Part shown: positions 37,827-48,120 of the stretch, piece by piece | Position numbering within the stretch: the stretch's first letter is position 1 | How the letters are laid out: each line of letters begins with the position of its first letter | NCBI RefSeq assembly: GCF_020523625.1 | Contig: NZ_JAJAQH010000006.1 | Coordinates: 310,001-374,000, forward strand | DNA: 64,000 bases | Origin: Methylovorus menthalis | GTDB taxonomy: Bacteria > Pseudomonadota > Gammaproteobacteria > Burkholderiales > Methylophilaceae | Direction: 5' to 3' | Notes under the pieces: generated by a model | Databases searched by the model: none | What the model was told of the DNA's origin: nothing | The model's input: the letters and a program-made list of their open reading frames with translations, nothing else | Made by a program: the position numbers and the translations under genes

Positions 37827-38221
37827 CAGGTCAGGCGGCGAATGACGTAAGCATTATCCGCCAGTGTAAACCCCAGCCTGGGGTAATAGTCCATGGCATC
37901 GGGCGCGGACAGCAAAATCAGCGATACCTGCTCACCTGTTTTTTCTCGCGTCAGCCGCACCAGCTCCTCGCCTATGCCCTGGCGCTGATAAGCCGCATCC
38001 ACCGCCAGATCAGATAAATAACAGCAATAACTAAAATCCGTCAGCGCCCGGCTCACGCCCACCAGCGTGTCGCCATCCCACGCAGAAAACACTAGGTTCG
38101 CATGCGTGAACATCGCCCCTATTCGCGCCAGATCATCCACCGGCCGGTTAATGCCCGACGCCTTGAACACCCGCGCCACATCGGCAGGGTTCAACGGAAA
38201 ATTTTCACGGTAGGTAATCAT
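37826..38221 (-). CDS. GNAT-family N-acetyltransferase
   Basis: 131-residue acetyltransferase. The CoA-binding segment YLSDLAVDAAYQRQGIGEELV carries the Q/R-x-x-G-x-G/A motif. The start directly follows the stop of the small lipoprotein gene and the end overlaps the nuclease gene. Substrate unknown. Confidence 0.88.
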   Translation of the reverse strand: MITYRENFPLNPADVARVFKASGINRPVDDLARIGAMFTHANLVFSAWDGDTLVGVSRALTDFSYCCYLSDLAVDAAYQRQGIGEELVRLTREKTGEQVSLILLSAPDAMDYYPRLGFTLADNAYVIRRLT

Positions 38222-38491
38222 CTACTTTTGTGCGGACTGGCAAGCATGGTCATGGCAATTCTGTCCGCATACATAATCCCCCGCCGTGCCCACCGCCAGC
38301 TCTTTCAACTTGGCCACCGACGCCTCACGACACGCCGACAATGAAGAAAACTGCCCCACGAACACGGTGTTATCCAGATCAAACTTATCCGGGTACACAT
38401 AGCTATCATAGGTATCGCTGCTGCAGGCAGCGCATAAGGCCAGCAAGGCAGAGAGCGCCAGAAATCTCAATGCATTCATCAACAACATCAT
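38222..38491 (-). CDS. Small cysteine-containing lipoprotein
   Basis: 89 residues with a hydrophobic signal and a lipobox (LCAAC), giving a predicted mature lipoprotein of about 65 residues. The mature part carries further cysteines (SACREA, YVCGQNCHDHACQ), perhaps disulfide-bonded or metal-binding. In-frame Met codons at 38491 and 38479 are both possible. It abuts the GNAT gene. No family recognised. Confidence 0.7.
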   Translation of the reverse strand: MMLLMNALRFLALSALLALCAACSSDTYDSYVYPDKFDLDNTVFVGQFSSLSACREASVAKLKELAVGTAGDYVCGQNCHDHACQSAQK

Positions 38492-38760
38492 GGGTTTACT
38501 TTATGGAATGGGTTGAGGTGATTTTAGCGACTAATGGGGAAGGAGGTGGGGTGGGATGACAATTATGGGCTGAGGGCGGATAGCTGACCTTGCTACCCGC
38601 TGAAAAAATTGCAGGCGAGTATATTTGGAGGCTATAGCTTGAAATGCCTAAATCACTTCCCTGCAGTTAGGGGATACTTCTTCAATCTCAATGTTATCCT
38701 CATAAAGTTTGGAGCTATGATCAATCTGCGCGTATAACGATGAAAAAAGGATGAGGCAAC

Positions 38761-40779
38761 GTGAGTCTACAAACAAATTTAAAGGGTCGCTTACGAAATA
38801 CTTCCTTGCCCAAGAGTCACGGCTTAATGCCGGTATTTGAGGCTGTGGTTAACTCTATTCACTCTATTGAGGAAAAAAGGGATGTGGAAAATGGCAAGAT
38901 TATTCTTCGTGTAAATCGCGCAACCCAAGTTGATCTGGACTTAGAGGCTAAGTCCTTGGCGCCCATTGTCGGCTTCACCATAGCTGATAATGGCTGCGGT
39001 TTTGACGAAGCCAACTTTAAGTCATTTGAAACTCTTGATTCTGACCACAAAATCGACAAGGGCTGTCGAGGCGTTGGCCGCCTGATGTGGCTGAAAGTAT
39101 TTAATCTTGTTGAAGTTGAAAGCCACTTTTTAGATGTTGATGGCGAGCTTAAAAAGCGCATATTTCGATTTGACGATAAATTGGGTGTCCACGGCGAAGA
39201 GATTGTGTCCGCCACTGAAAAACAGTCAGGAACCCTAATCAAGCTGGTTGGTTTCGATGAAAACTATCGAAAGCAGGTTCCCACAAAGTGTCAGTTGATC
39301 GCTAACCAATTGCTGGAGCATGTGCTGTGGTATTTTGTGCGAAGTGAGCACGCTCCGAAAATATTGGTTGAGGATTCAGGAGAAAGCATCGATCTGGATT
39401 CTCTCTATGACCAACATATGCACGCAAGTGCTTATCATGAAACCATTAGAATTCGAGAGTACGACTTCGATTTAACCCATATCAAGTTTCGTTCCTCCGT
39501 CAATAAAAAGCACCAGCTTGCTCTTTGCGCAGCCAATAGATTGGTTAGAGAGGACTCAATTCAGGGAAAACTTCCCGGCCTATACGGCAAAATTTCAGAT
39601 GCTGCTGGTGAGTTCACTTATACCTGCTACGTGTCTTCAAGTTACCTCAACGAACATGTGCGCAGTGAGCGGACTTCTTTTGATATTGCCGAAGATGTTG
39701 AAGATATGCTCAACGAAGTGAGTTTTAAAGATATTCGCGACGCCGTGTTAGAGCGAACCAAAGAATACCTGCAAGATGTCCTGGAAGAATATGTGTCTGC
39801 TGGCCGCAAACGGGTAGATGATTTTATTAACAATCATGCACCGCGCTACCGCCCAATTGCCAATTATATTGCAGAAGAACTGCTGATTTTTGACCCGGAA
39901 AAGTCCGACAAGGAGCTGGAGCTACACCTGCACGCTCAGTGGTATGAGGTCGAGCGGCAGCTGGTGAGCGCAGGCCATGACATCATGCAGCCGCAGAATG
40001 AGGAGCATGTAGAGGAGTACAAGGAAAGGCTGAGCGAGTATCTACGTAAGTCAGAAGACCTTAAAAAATCAGACCTTGCCAACTACGTTTCGCACCGCAA
40101 GGTGATTATCGATCTGCTACAAAAGTCTATCGAGCGACTCGATAATGGAAAGTACGCCCGTGAAGATATGATTCACGAGCTGATAATGCCCATGCGAAAA
40201 GATTCCAGCGAAGTCTTTTTGGATTCTTGCAATCTTTGGCTGGTCGATGAGCGCTTGGCATTTCATAACTATTTGGCTTCAGACAAAACGCTCAATGCTA
40301 TGCCAATTACAAGCAATGACTCAACCAAAGAGCCCGACATACTCAGCCTGAAGGTGTTCGATAATCCACTTCTTGTTAACGATCAGCCCAGCTTTCCTCT
40401 TGCAGCCATTACTGTTATCGAAATAAAGCGCCCAATGCGCAACGATATGCGTGAAGGCGAAGATAAAGACCCTATCGATCAGGCTCTCAATTACGTTGAG
40501 CGGATTCGTGAGGGTCAGGCAAAAACTAAGTCAGGTCTGTTAATCCCAAGAAATAACGATATCCCCGCCTATTGCTATATCATCTGCGACCTCACTTCAA
40601 CAATGATAAAACGATGTAAAAACTTTAGTTTGACCATGACTGCTGATGGGATGGGCTTCTTTGGGTACAACCCTAATTACAAGGCGTATATTGAGGTCAT
40701 TAGCTTTAATCAACTCGTGAAGGCGGCAAAAGAACGTAATCGAGCATTTTTTGAAAAGTTAGGTATGCCAACTACATAA
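38761..40779 (+). CDS. GHKL ATPase fused to a PD-(D/E)XK-like nuclease; candidate single-gene defence protein
   Basis: 672 residues, GTG start with GGATGAGG upstream. The N-terminal GHKL (Hsp90/MORC-like) ATPase shows an N-box with E27 and N31, DNGCG (D76-G80), a K97...GCRGVGR glycine lid (G101, G104, G106) and T158 in SGTLIKL. A helical middle follows. The C-terminus has a conserved-looking NLWLVDERLAFHNYLASDK block, then D526 in EPD, E554-I-K556 in VIEIKRP and Q574, which together fit a PD-(D/E)XK nuclease. The gene looks AT-richer than its neighbours, stands alone and runs toward a tRNA gene, suggesting transfer. Shedu (DUF4263) is the nearest known logic; assignment to it is unproven. Confidence 0.75.
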   Translation: MSLQTNLKGRLRNTSLPKSHGLMPVFEAVVNSIHSIEEKRDVENGKIILRVNRATQVDLDLEAKSLAPIVGFTIADNGCGFDEANFKSFETLDSDHKIDKGCRGVGRLMWLKVFNLVEVESHFLDVDGELKKRIFRFDDKLGVHGEEIVSATEKQSGTLIKLVGFDENYRKQVPTKCQLIANQLLEHVLWYFVRSEHAPKILVEDSGESIDLDSLYDQHMHASAYHETIRIREYDFDLTHIKFRSSVNKKHQLALCAANRLVREDSIQGKLPGLYGKISDAAGEFTYTCYVSSSYLNEHVRSERTSFDIAEDVEDMLNEVSFKDIRDAVLERTKEYLQDVLEEYVSAGRKRVDDFINNHAPRYRPIANYIAEELLIFDPEKSDKELELHLHAQWYEVERQLVSAGHDIMQPQNEEHVEEYKERLSEYLRKSEDLKKSDLANYVSHRKVIIDLLQKSIERLDNGKYAREDMIHELIMPMRKDSSEVFLDSCNLWLVDERLAFHNYLASDKTLNAMPITSNDSTKEPDILSLKVFDNPLLVNDQPSFPLAAITVIEIKRPMRNDMREGEDKDPIDQALNYVERIREGQAKTKSGLLIPRNNDIPAYCYIICDLTSTMIKRCKNFSLTMTADGMGFFGYNPNYKAYIEVISFNQLVKAAKERNRAFFEKLGMPTT

Positions 40780-40842
40780 CTCTTATGATCGTAAGAAGTG
40801 TTAGACCAAAAGGGATGGTCGAAGAGGGGCAGTGGCCGATAA

Positions 40843-40872
40843 AAAAGCGGCTTCCATCTCTGGAAGCCGCTT
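40843..40872 (-). terminator. Terminator after tRNA-Met
   Basis: AAGCGGCTTCCA and TGGAAGCCGCTT form a 12-bp stem with a 4-base loop, followed on the minus strand by a T run. It ends the tRNA transcript and lies between it and the convergent GHKL gene. Confidence 0.8.
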
Positions 40873-40878
40873 GATATT

Positions 40879-40955
40879 TGGTGGTGATGGGGGGACTTGA
40901 ACCCTCGACCCCAGGATTATGAATCCTGTGCTCTAACCAGCTGAGCTACATCACC
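40879..40955 (-). tRNA. tRNA-Met (CAT), elongator type
   Basis: Read on the minus strand it starts GGTGATGTAGCTCAGCTGG and ends ATCACCACCA with an encoded CCA. The 7-bp acceptor stem pairs perfectly, the anticodon loop carries CAT between CAGGATT and AATCCTG, and the T arm has GGTTCAAGTCC. The A-U rich D arm and first pair G-C fit an elongator Met tRNA rather than an initiator. A tRNA-Ile(CAU) cannot be fully excluded by eye. Confidence 0.93.
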
Positions 40956-41043
40956 GGGTACTGTTGAAACAAGCCCGCTATTGTATTTTCTGGGCGGGTC
41001 TTTGTCAAAGCAAAACTGAGTGTTTTATTGGTTTTGCGGCCGA

Positions 41044-42129
<1,086 letters not shown>

Positions 42130-42147
42130 ATGGCTCGCCTTTTTTGC

Positions 42148-42735
42148 TTAAACTGCTTTGGGTTTGGTGTGTAACTTGAGCATGGCTTGTTCAAAGCTGC
42201 CGGCCAGCAGCTGGTCGAGCAAGGCCACGCTATCTTCTATGGTGGTTTCTATCAGGCTCATTTCGGCCTTGGCTGGCGCATGCAGCACAAAGTGGGCCAC
42301 AGCTGCGCGCTCGCCGGGGTGGCCAATGCCCAGGCGCAGGCGCCAGAATTCATTGGTGCCGAGGTGCGCGGCAATATCCTTGAGGCCATTGTGCCCGCCG
42401 TGGCCGCCGCCTTTTTTCATTTTGACCTGGCCGGGCGGGATATCCAGCTCATCATGGATCACCAGGATCTCATGCGGCTCGAGTTTGTAAAACTTGGCCA
42501 GCGCGCTTACCGAGCGGCCGCTGGCGTTCATGAATGTGGTGGGCTTGAGCAGCCAGGCTTCTGTGCCGCTGTGCTTGAGTTTGCCTGCCAACCCGTGAAA
42601 CTTGGCTTCATTGGCGAGCTTGCTGCCGGATAATGCCGCGACGCGGTCTATCCACCAGAAACCGGCATTGTGGCGCGTGTCTTCATACTCGCTACCGGGG
42701 TTGCCGAGGCCAACAAAGAGTTTGATGCCGTTCAT
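42148..42735 (-). CDS. pth: Peptidyl-tRNA hydrolase
   Basis: Recycles peptidyl-tRNA released from stalled ribosomes (195 residues). The N-terminal FVGLGNPGSEYEDTRHNAGFW has the conserved Asn and catalytic His, HDELDIPPG has the conserved Asp, and GGHGGHNGLKDI is the loop motif. It sits between rplY and ychF as in many proteobacteria. Confidence 0.97.
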   Translation of the reverse strand: MNGIKLFVGLGNPGSEYEDTRHNAGFWWIDRVAALSGSKLANEAKFHGLAGKLKHSGTEAWLLKPTTFMNASGRSVSALAKFYKLEPHEILVIHDELDIPPGQVKMKKGGGHGGHNGLKDIAAHLGTNEFWRLRLGIGHPGERAAVAHFVLHAPAKAEMSLIETTIEDSVALLDQLLAGSFEQAMLKLHTKPKAV

Positions 42736-42793
42736 GGGTTAATCAGCTTGGGTTATCTGTGCAGCAGTATAAATCCAGCACTATAAATAAAGA

Positions 42794-42834
42794 CGCGCGG
42801 TCCGAGTTTGCCAGTGATGGGCTCGGAACGCGCG
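42794..42834 (-). terminator. Probable terminator between rplY and pth
   Basis: CGCGCG-TCCGAG pairs with CTCGGA-CGCG across about 14 bases, followed on the minus strand by TCTTTATTTA. The stem has small bulges and the T stretch is imperfect. Confidence 0.5.
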
Positions 42835-42858
42835 CTTTAAGCCGCTTGCAGAAAAAAC

Positions 42859-43476
42859 TTATTCTGCTGCTGGTGCGTCAGCGGTTTCTTCTTCAGCAGC
42901 TGCACCGCCACGTGGCACGGAGATAGATGCAACAGCTGCATCGTTGTCGTGTGCCAGTTGTACAAATTCAACGCCCTTAGGCAGCTTGATTTGTGACAGG
43001 TGGATGCTGTGGCCGGCTTCCAGAGGTGCCAGGTCAACTTCGATGAACTCTGGCAGGTCTTTTGGCAGGCAGCTTACGTCAGCTTCGGTCAGGATGTGGG
43101 TTACCACACCGCCAGACAGTTTCACGCCAGGTGCGATGTCCTGGTTGATGAAGTGCAATGGCACCTTCACGTGCAGCTTTTCAGTAGCGCTTACGCGTTG
43201 GAAGTCGATGTGCTGAATGGTGTTGCGTACTGGGTGCATCTGGTAGTCACGCAGAACAACTTGTTCCTTCTTGCCATCCAGATTCAGAGTCAGGATGGAA
43301 GCGTGGAAAGCTTCGTGACGGAATTCCAGGAACAGCGCCTTGTGGTCAAACTCAACGCTAACTGCGTCTTTGCTTGCACCGTAGACGATGCCAGGCACCT
43401 TGCCTGCGCGACGAAGGCGGCGGCTCGCACCCGTACCTTGGTTTTCACGCTTAACGGCGGTAATTTCGATTTGCAT
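42859..43476 (-). CDS. rplY: 50S ribosomal protein L25, CTC type
   Basis: 205 residues, longer than the single-domain L25. The N-terminal 5S rRNA-binding domain includes [24 protein letters not shown]; a C-terminal TL5-like beta domain is followed by an acidic alanine-rich tail. AAGGAG precedes the ATG. It follows prs by 83 bases on the minus strand, the common prs-rplY-pth order. Confidence 0.96.
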   Translation of the reverse strand: MQIEITAVKRENQGTGASRRLRRAGKVPGIVYGASKDAVSVEFDHKALFLEFRHEAFHASILTLNLDGKKEQVVLRDYQMHPVRNTIQHIDFQRVSATEKLHVKVPLHFINQDIAPGVKLSGGVVTHILTEADVSCLPKDLPEFIEVDLAPLEAGHSIHLSQIKLPKGVEFVQLAHDNDAAVASISVPRGGAAAEEETADAPAAE

Positions 43477-43559
43477 GGTACTACTCCTTAATTAACTGCT
43501 ATCCGCGACCAGATAACAGGGTTGTGAGTGCAGGGCCTTGTGAGCTCTGCGCTCGAAAC

Positions 43560-44510
43560 TTAATCCATAAACAGCGAGCTGACCGAGTCTTCGCGGCTAA
43601 TGCGGCGGATGGTTTCGGCAAACAGCTCAGCGGTTGAAAGCTGGCGAATCTTGGGGCATGCAGCAGCATCGGCGCGCAATGGAATGGTGTCGGTGACGAC
43701 CAGTTCATCGAGTTGCGAGCTGGTGATGCGTTCTACAGCCGGGCCGGAAAGTACCGGATGGGTGCTGTAGGCCACCACTTTGGATGCGCCTTGCTCTTTC
43801 AGGGCAATGGCGGCTTCGCACAGGGTGTTGGCGGTGTCGACCATGTCGTCCATCAGCACACAGGTACGGCCAGCAACATCACCGATAATGTTCATGACCT
43901 TGGCCACATTTGGCTTGGGGCGGCGCTTGTCGATAATCGCCAGGTCGGAACCCAGTTGCTTGGCGGCCGCACGGGCACGCACCACACCGCCGACATCGGG
44001 CGATACCACGACCAGATTTTCGTGCTTTTGCTTCAGCAGATCATCCAGCAGGATAGGGGTCGCGTAGATATTGTCGACGGGAATATCGAAGAAGCCTTGA
44101 ATCTGGTCAGAGTGCAAATCCATGGTCAGCAGGCGGTTAACACCTACGCTGGTGAGCATGTTGGCAACGACCTTGGCGGTAATGGCAACACGTGCGGAAC
44201 GCGGACGGCGATCCTGACGTGAGTAACCGAGATAAGGAATCGCTGCGGTGATGCGGCCAGCAGAGGAGCGACGCAGCGCGTCGACCATCACCATGACTTC
44301 CATCAGGTTGTCGTTGGTGGGCATGCAGGTGGATTGCAGAACGAAGACATCCTTGCCGCGCACATTGTCGAGCAGTTCAATCATGACTTCGCCATCGCTA
44401 AAGCGATCTACCGTGGCACGGCCAAGGCCGATACCCAGGTGGCTGACAACTGCTTCGGCTAGCCTGGGATTGGCTGTGCCGGTAAATACCATCATGTCGC
44501 CATTGGCCAC
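43560..44510 (-). CDS. prs: Ribose-phosphate pyrophosphokinase
   Basis: Makes PRPP from ribose-5-phosphate and ATP for nucleotide, His and Trp synthesis. Length (316) is typical. Visible motifs are [21 protein letters not shown], the ATP region [10 protein letters not shown] and the PRPP-binding loop [13 protein letters not shown]. It lies downstream of tRNA-Gln with a terminator-like hairpin between. Confidence 0.97.
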   Translation of the reverse strand: MANGDMMVFTGTANPRLAEAVVSHLGIGLGRATVDRFSDGEVMIELLDNVRGKDVFVLQSTCMPTNDNLMEVMVMVDALRRSSAGRITAAIPYLGYSRQDRRPRSARVAITAKVVANMLTSVGVNRLLTMDLHSDQIQGFFDIPVDNIYATPILLDDLLKQKHENLVVVSPDVGGVVRARAAAKQLGSDLAIIDKRRPKPNVAKVMNIIGDVAGRTCVLMDDMVDTANTLCEAAIALKEQGASKVVAYSTHPVLSGPAVERITSSQLDELVVTDTIPLRADAAACPKIRQLSTAELFAETIRRISREDSVSSLFMD

Positions 44511-44531
44511 AGTCGGGATTCCTTGTAGGTC

Positions 44532-44567
44532 AAAAAAATAAAAAAGCGTGTATAGCTACACGCTTTT
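44532..44567 (-). terminator. Terminator between tRNA-Gln and prs
   Basis: AAAAGCGTGTA at 44542-44552 pairs perfectly with TACACGCTTTT at 44557-44567, with a TAGC loop. On the minus strand a T-rich run follows. It ends just before the prs start, so prs needs read-through or its own promoter inside or near the hairpin. Confidence 0.75.
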
Positions 44568-44576
44568 AATGCATTC

Positions 44577-44653
44577 TGGCTGGGGAAGAAGGATTCGAAC
44601 CTTCGCATGCCGGAATCAAAATCCGGTGCCTTAACCAGCTTGGCGACTCCCCA
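44577..44653 (-). tRNA. tRNA-Gln (TTG)
   Basis: Minus-strand sequence starts TGGGGAGTCGCCAAGCTGG and ends CCCCAGCCA with an encoded CCA. The anticodon loop ATTTTGATT carries TTG between CCGG arms, and the T loop has GGTTCGAATCC. It lies between ispE and prs, the common betaproteobacterial position. Confidence 0.95.
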
Positions 44654-44667
44654 TTTGATCTTTAAAT

Positions 44668-45528
44668 CTACACGTTTTTTACAAGGTCATAAAGTGGATG
44701 CTTTTCCAACCCTTTTGCCACACATGAAAACACCGGAAGACCCGCTATTTTCGATGGCACCTGAGCAAGAATCGCTTCTGCTTCTGCCTGGCTTTCAACG
44801 CTGATGAATACTGAAGCGCCTGATCCGCTCATTCGTGCCGGTGAGAATTGATTTAACCAACTCAGACTAGCGGCGACTGCGGGATGCTGCTGGCAAACTA
44901 CAGTTTCAAGGTCGTTGTGAACCATGCCCCTTGAAAAGTCCGCTATTGTCGTGAGTTTTGTATCCCTTGTCAATTCCTTCGACGCAAAAATTTCAGCAGT
45001 CGAGACGTTGACTTGTGGCGTCAACAGCACATACCACGCTGGATTCAAGGAGATAGCTGATAATTTTTCTCCTACACCTTCTGCCCAGGCATTCTCTCCA
45101 AAAACAAATACCGGCACATCGGCGCCGAGTTGCAGGCCGAGGGTGATCAGGGTTTGCCGATCAAGCTGCAAATCCCACAGATGATTAAGCGCCAGTAGCA
45201 TGGTCGCCGCGTCAGAGCTGCCGCCACCCAGGCCGCCGCCCATGGGGATGCGCTTTTCAATCTTGATATCGACACCGCGCGTGCAGCCGGTGTGCTGTTG
45301 CAGCAGGCGGGCAGCCCGCACGCACAGATCGCGCTCCGCAGGCACGCCGGGGACGTCGGTAATGCGGTTTACCTCGCCATCCTCGCGCAAGCGCAGTTGC
45401 AGCGTGTCAGAAAAATCCAGCAGGCGGAACACGGTCTGCAGCAAATGGTAGCCATCGGCGCGCTGACCGGTAATGTGCAGGAAGAGATTGATTTTGGCCG
45501 GGGCCGGGTAGGTGTGAAAGTCGCTCAT
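44668..45528 (-). CDS. ispE: 4-diphosphocytidyl-2-C-methyl-D-erythritol kinase
   Basis: GHMP kinase of the MEP isoprenoid pathway (286 residues). The N-terminus reads [16 protein letters not shown] and the ATP loop is [14 protein letters not shown]; the C-terminal MSGSGASVF is the third GHMP motif. The Met at 45528 is chosen; the frame is open to 45564 inside lolB. It starts 4 bases after the lolB stop and is followed by tRNA-Gln. Confidence 0.95.
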   Translation of the reverse strand: MSDFHTYPAPAKINLFLHITGQRADGYHLLQTVFRLLDFSDTLQLRLREDGEVNRITDVPGVPAERDLCVRAARLLQQHTGCTRGVDIKIEKRIPMGGGLGGGSSDAATMLLALNHLWDLQLDRQTLITLGLQLGADVPVFVFGENAWAEGVGEKLSAISLNPAWYVLLTPQVNVSTAEIFASKELTRDTKLTTIADFSRGMVHNDLETVVCQQHPAVAASLSWLNQFSPARMSGSGASVFISVESQAEAEAILAQVPSKIAGLPVFSCVAKGLEKHPLYDLVKNV

Positions 45529-45532
45529 GGGG

Positions 45533-46159
45533 CTATTGCGTGGTTTGCAATGAATCCGTGCCATCGATATTCCAGCGCTCGACGATCAGCTTGAGATTCA
45601 GTTGCAGGCTTTTCATGTAAATTTTGTGGGGCAGGTCGTATTGGCCTACGCGCTGGTACTGGCTGTATTCAATGTCCCAGCCATCCTGCTTGAGGCGGGT
45701 CAGGCGGCCTTGTTCATCCCATATCGCTTCATGCGCTGCAGCAGTGGGGCGACCCAGCGCCCAGTCATGCAGACCTTGCATGGGGAGGCGCCAGCCCAGG
45801 TTTTGCTCGGTCAGGGTTTCGGCATCTTGCGCGCGCAGGGTTTTCTGGTCGCTGGTCACCATGGTGACGCCAGTCGCGTCTTTATCTATGGTCGCCACTT
45901 GCGATCCCAGTGGCGAAAACAGGGCCACCTGGTCCGTGGCTGGCTGGTGATTCCAGGTAAATCCACCTGAGAAACCCTGCTTTTGCGTCTGCACGCCTAT
46001 GCGGCCTTTCAGGTCGAATGCCTGCAGGGTTTGCAGGCTGACAAGGTGCTGGCGATACACCTCTTCATTGGCCACCGGGCGCGATGGCGTGGTGGTGCAG
46101 GCAGAAATCAAGAGGGCCGCCATAAAGAGCGGCCCCCGCAGAAGCACACGCACGTTCAT
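45533..46159 (-). CDS. lolB: Outer membrane lipoprotein receptor LolB
   Basis: Lipoprotein that accepts lipoproteins from LolA and inserts them in the outer membrane. Signal peptide with lipobox ISAC at about residue 20; the mature protein has [22 protein letters not shown], typical of LolB, and a conserved hydrophobic loop region. Length 208. It shares one base with the TPR gene stop region. Confidence 0.9.
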   Translation of the reverse strand: MNVRVLLRGPLFMAALLISACTTTPSRPVANEEVYRQHLVSLQTLQAFDLKGRIGVQTQKQGFSGGFTWNHQPATDQVALFSPLGSQVATIDKDATGVTMVTSDQKTLRAQDAETLTEQNLGWRLPMQGLHDWALGRPTAAAHEAIWDEQGRLTRLKQDGWDIEYSQYQRVGQYDLPHKIYMKSLQLNLKLIVERWNIDGTDSLQTTQ

Positions 46160-47871
46160 CAGTTCTTGAACTTCTGCGCTGTCTTGATCAGGACTTCATT
46201 GTCGGGAAATACCTTGAGGGCGGATTCCCAGGTTTGCACGGCTTCGTCTTTCTTGCCCTGGTGCCACAATACTTCGCCCAAATGCGCGGCGATTTCAGGG
46301 TCAGGCTGCTGCGAGTAGGCTTGGCGCAGGTAATTGCTTGCCGAATCCAGCTTGCCCATGCGGTATTGCACCCAGCCCATGCTGTCGAGGATGTAATGGT
46401 CATCCGGGCTCAGGGCCAGCGCCTGCTGAATGAGTTTGTGCGCTTCGTCGAGCTTGAGGTTGCGATCTGCCAGGCTGTAGCCGAGGGCGTTGTAGGCTTG
46501 CGCAAAATCCGGCTTGAGCTTGATCAGCTTGCGCAGCTCTTTTTCGGCAGTATCAAACTGGCCAATACGCTCCGCGGCCATGGCGTAGTCGTAAATGATT
46601 TCCGGCGTGTTGGGCAGGGTGGCCACGGTTTGACCGAGAAGGTCAAAGGCTTCCTGGTAGCGCTTCATCTTGCCCAGCAGGCTGGCCTGCATTTGCATGG
46701 AAAGGGCTTCCTGCTCATTGGTCAGCTCGGGGATGTCACGCAGCACCTGTAATGCGGCATCAATGCCCTGCGTACGGGCCACAATGCCAGCAATGTTGAA
46801 TTGTGCATCCAGATAGCGGTCACCCGGCTTTACGCGGTTGTACCAGGCCAGCGCCAGCTTGTCGTCATTCTGTTTCTCGGCGATTTGGCCCAGGTAGATA
46901 AACACCTGATCTGGATTTTTAAATCCGGCAGCCAGAGCGTCCTGAAAGTATTTTTCCGCATCGGCCAGTTCATTGGCCTGAATCGACAGCAAGCCGACGA
47001 CAACCATGATTTCCGGGTTGTTTTTAGACGCTGAAATCAGCTTGATGAATTCAGGCTTGGCTTCATCAAACCGTTTCTGGTTGATCAGCAGGCGCGCCAT
47101 GGTCAGCCGAACTTCGTTGGCGTTTTCATTCACGCTGAGAAATTGCTTGTAGAAGTTGATGGCGGCATTAGGCGATTGCAGATACAGAATCTGGCCTTTG
47201 AGCAGCGCGCTCATTTCCCACCCTGGGCTCAGCTTTTCTGCAATATCAAGCTCGCTCACGGCAAGCTCCACCTTGCCAGCGGCAAGCGCCGAATTGGCAA
47301 TGGTGAAATGGGCTTCCGGCAGATCAGGGTAAGGTGCGGCCAGTTCTTGCACCAGTGTCAGCACGGCGCTTTTGTCAGTTTGCTTTGCCAGCAGGCTGTT
47401 CAGGTAAAGAAAGCCATTGGCACGGGTGTCTTCTTTTGCCAGCAGTTTTTGCAGGAAAGGCTTGGCCTCGTTTAGTTTGCCTGCATTCACAAACAGCTCG
47501 GTGCTGGCTTGCTGCGCCTCGGTTGAGCTGGGGTCGAGTTCGGTCCACAGGCTCACGGCTTGTGTCACCAGGCGTGGCTTGTTGCCGTACACGGCTGCTT
47601 TGGCAGCGCGCTCGGCCAGGCGTGGATCACGGCTGGACTTGGCTAAATCGAGAAAAATCGTACTGGCAAGTTCAAGATCACCACGTTGGCCGGCGACTTC
47701 GCCAATCAGGTACTTATAGACAAAGGCGCCAGTAAGCTCGGTTTGCGGAGTGGCAGCAGGCTTGGACTTTGCAGATTCTGATTTGGATGGCTCGACTGCC
47801 TGAGCGGAGATGCTGGCAATGGAGGCCAGACTTAACAAAACAGCTAGCGTGAGTTTGCGGGGATTAGGCAT
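46159..47871 (-). CDS. Secreted tetratricopeptide-repeat protein
   Basis: 570 residues with a Sec signal peptide (LAVLLSLASIASISAQA) and many TPR-type helical repeats to the C-terminus, such as PDFAQAYNALGYSLADRNLKLDEA and YILDSMGWVQYRMGKLDSA. Such proteins scaffold envelope complexes; here it precedes lolB-ispE as in many betaproteobacteria, but its partners are not known. A canonical lipobox is not seen. Confidence 0.88.
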   Translation of the reverse strand: MPNPRKLTLAVLLSLASIASISAQAVEPSKSESAKSKPAATPQTELTGAFVYKYLIGEVAGQRGDLELASTIFLDLAKSSRDPRLAERAAKAAVYGNKPRLVTQAVSLWTELDPSSTEAQQASTELFVNAGKLNEAKPFLQKLLAKEDTRANGFLYLNSLLAKQTDKSAVLTLVQELAAPYPDLPEAHFTIANSALAAGKVELAVSELDIAEKLSPGWEMSALLKGQILYLQSPNAAINFYKQFLSVNENANEVRLTMARLLINQKRFDEAKPEFIKLISASKNNPEIMVVVGLLSIQANELADAEKYFQDALAAGFKNPDQVFIYLGQIAEKQNDDKLALAWYNRVKPGDRYLDAQFNIAGIVARTQGIDAALQVLRDIPELTNEQEALSMQMQASLLGKMKRYQEAFDLLGQTVATLPNTPEIIYDYAMAAERIGQFDTAEKELRKLIKLKPDFAQAYNALGYSLADRNLKLDEAHKLIQQALALSPDDHYILDSMGWVQYRMGKLDSASNYLRQAYSQQPDPEIAAHLGEVLWHQGKKDEAVQTWESALKVFPDNEVLIKTAQKFKN

Positions 47872-48051
47872 GAGTGAAAAGTGTTCTCGATACTAGGTGT
47901 GGTTGCGATAAATTCTGGCTGATGGCTTAAATGCTTAGTCCGTGACAGTGTTTGCAAGTTCATCCATAATGAATTCTGACTATAGCTTTTTGGATAGAAC
48001 TTTCCAATAGAATTTAATTCTATTTGCATGTACTTTGAATATATGACCCCT

Positions 48052-48080
48052 AACGCTTGACAGTTGTCAGGCGTTTTTTT
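48052..48080 (+). terminator. Terminator just upstream of the ABC operon
   Basis: AACGCTTGACA and TGTCAGGCGTT form an 11-bp stem (one G-U) with a 2-base apex, followed by seven T. It points in the plus direction and lies 40 bases before the ABC ATPase, but no plus-strand gene precedes it. Confidence 0.75.
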
Positions 48081-48120
48081 AATTTAGCAGCCCTTCACCC
48101 GGAGTGTATCAACTTCAATT

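Noticed and set aside
38492-38760. Possible attachment-site repeat of the tRNA-Met 3' end on the far side of the GHKL-nuclease gene.
   Set aside because: Only G-rich similarity (GGTGGGGTGGGATG) was seen, with no exact direct repeat and no integrase gene.
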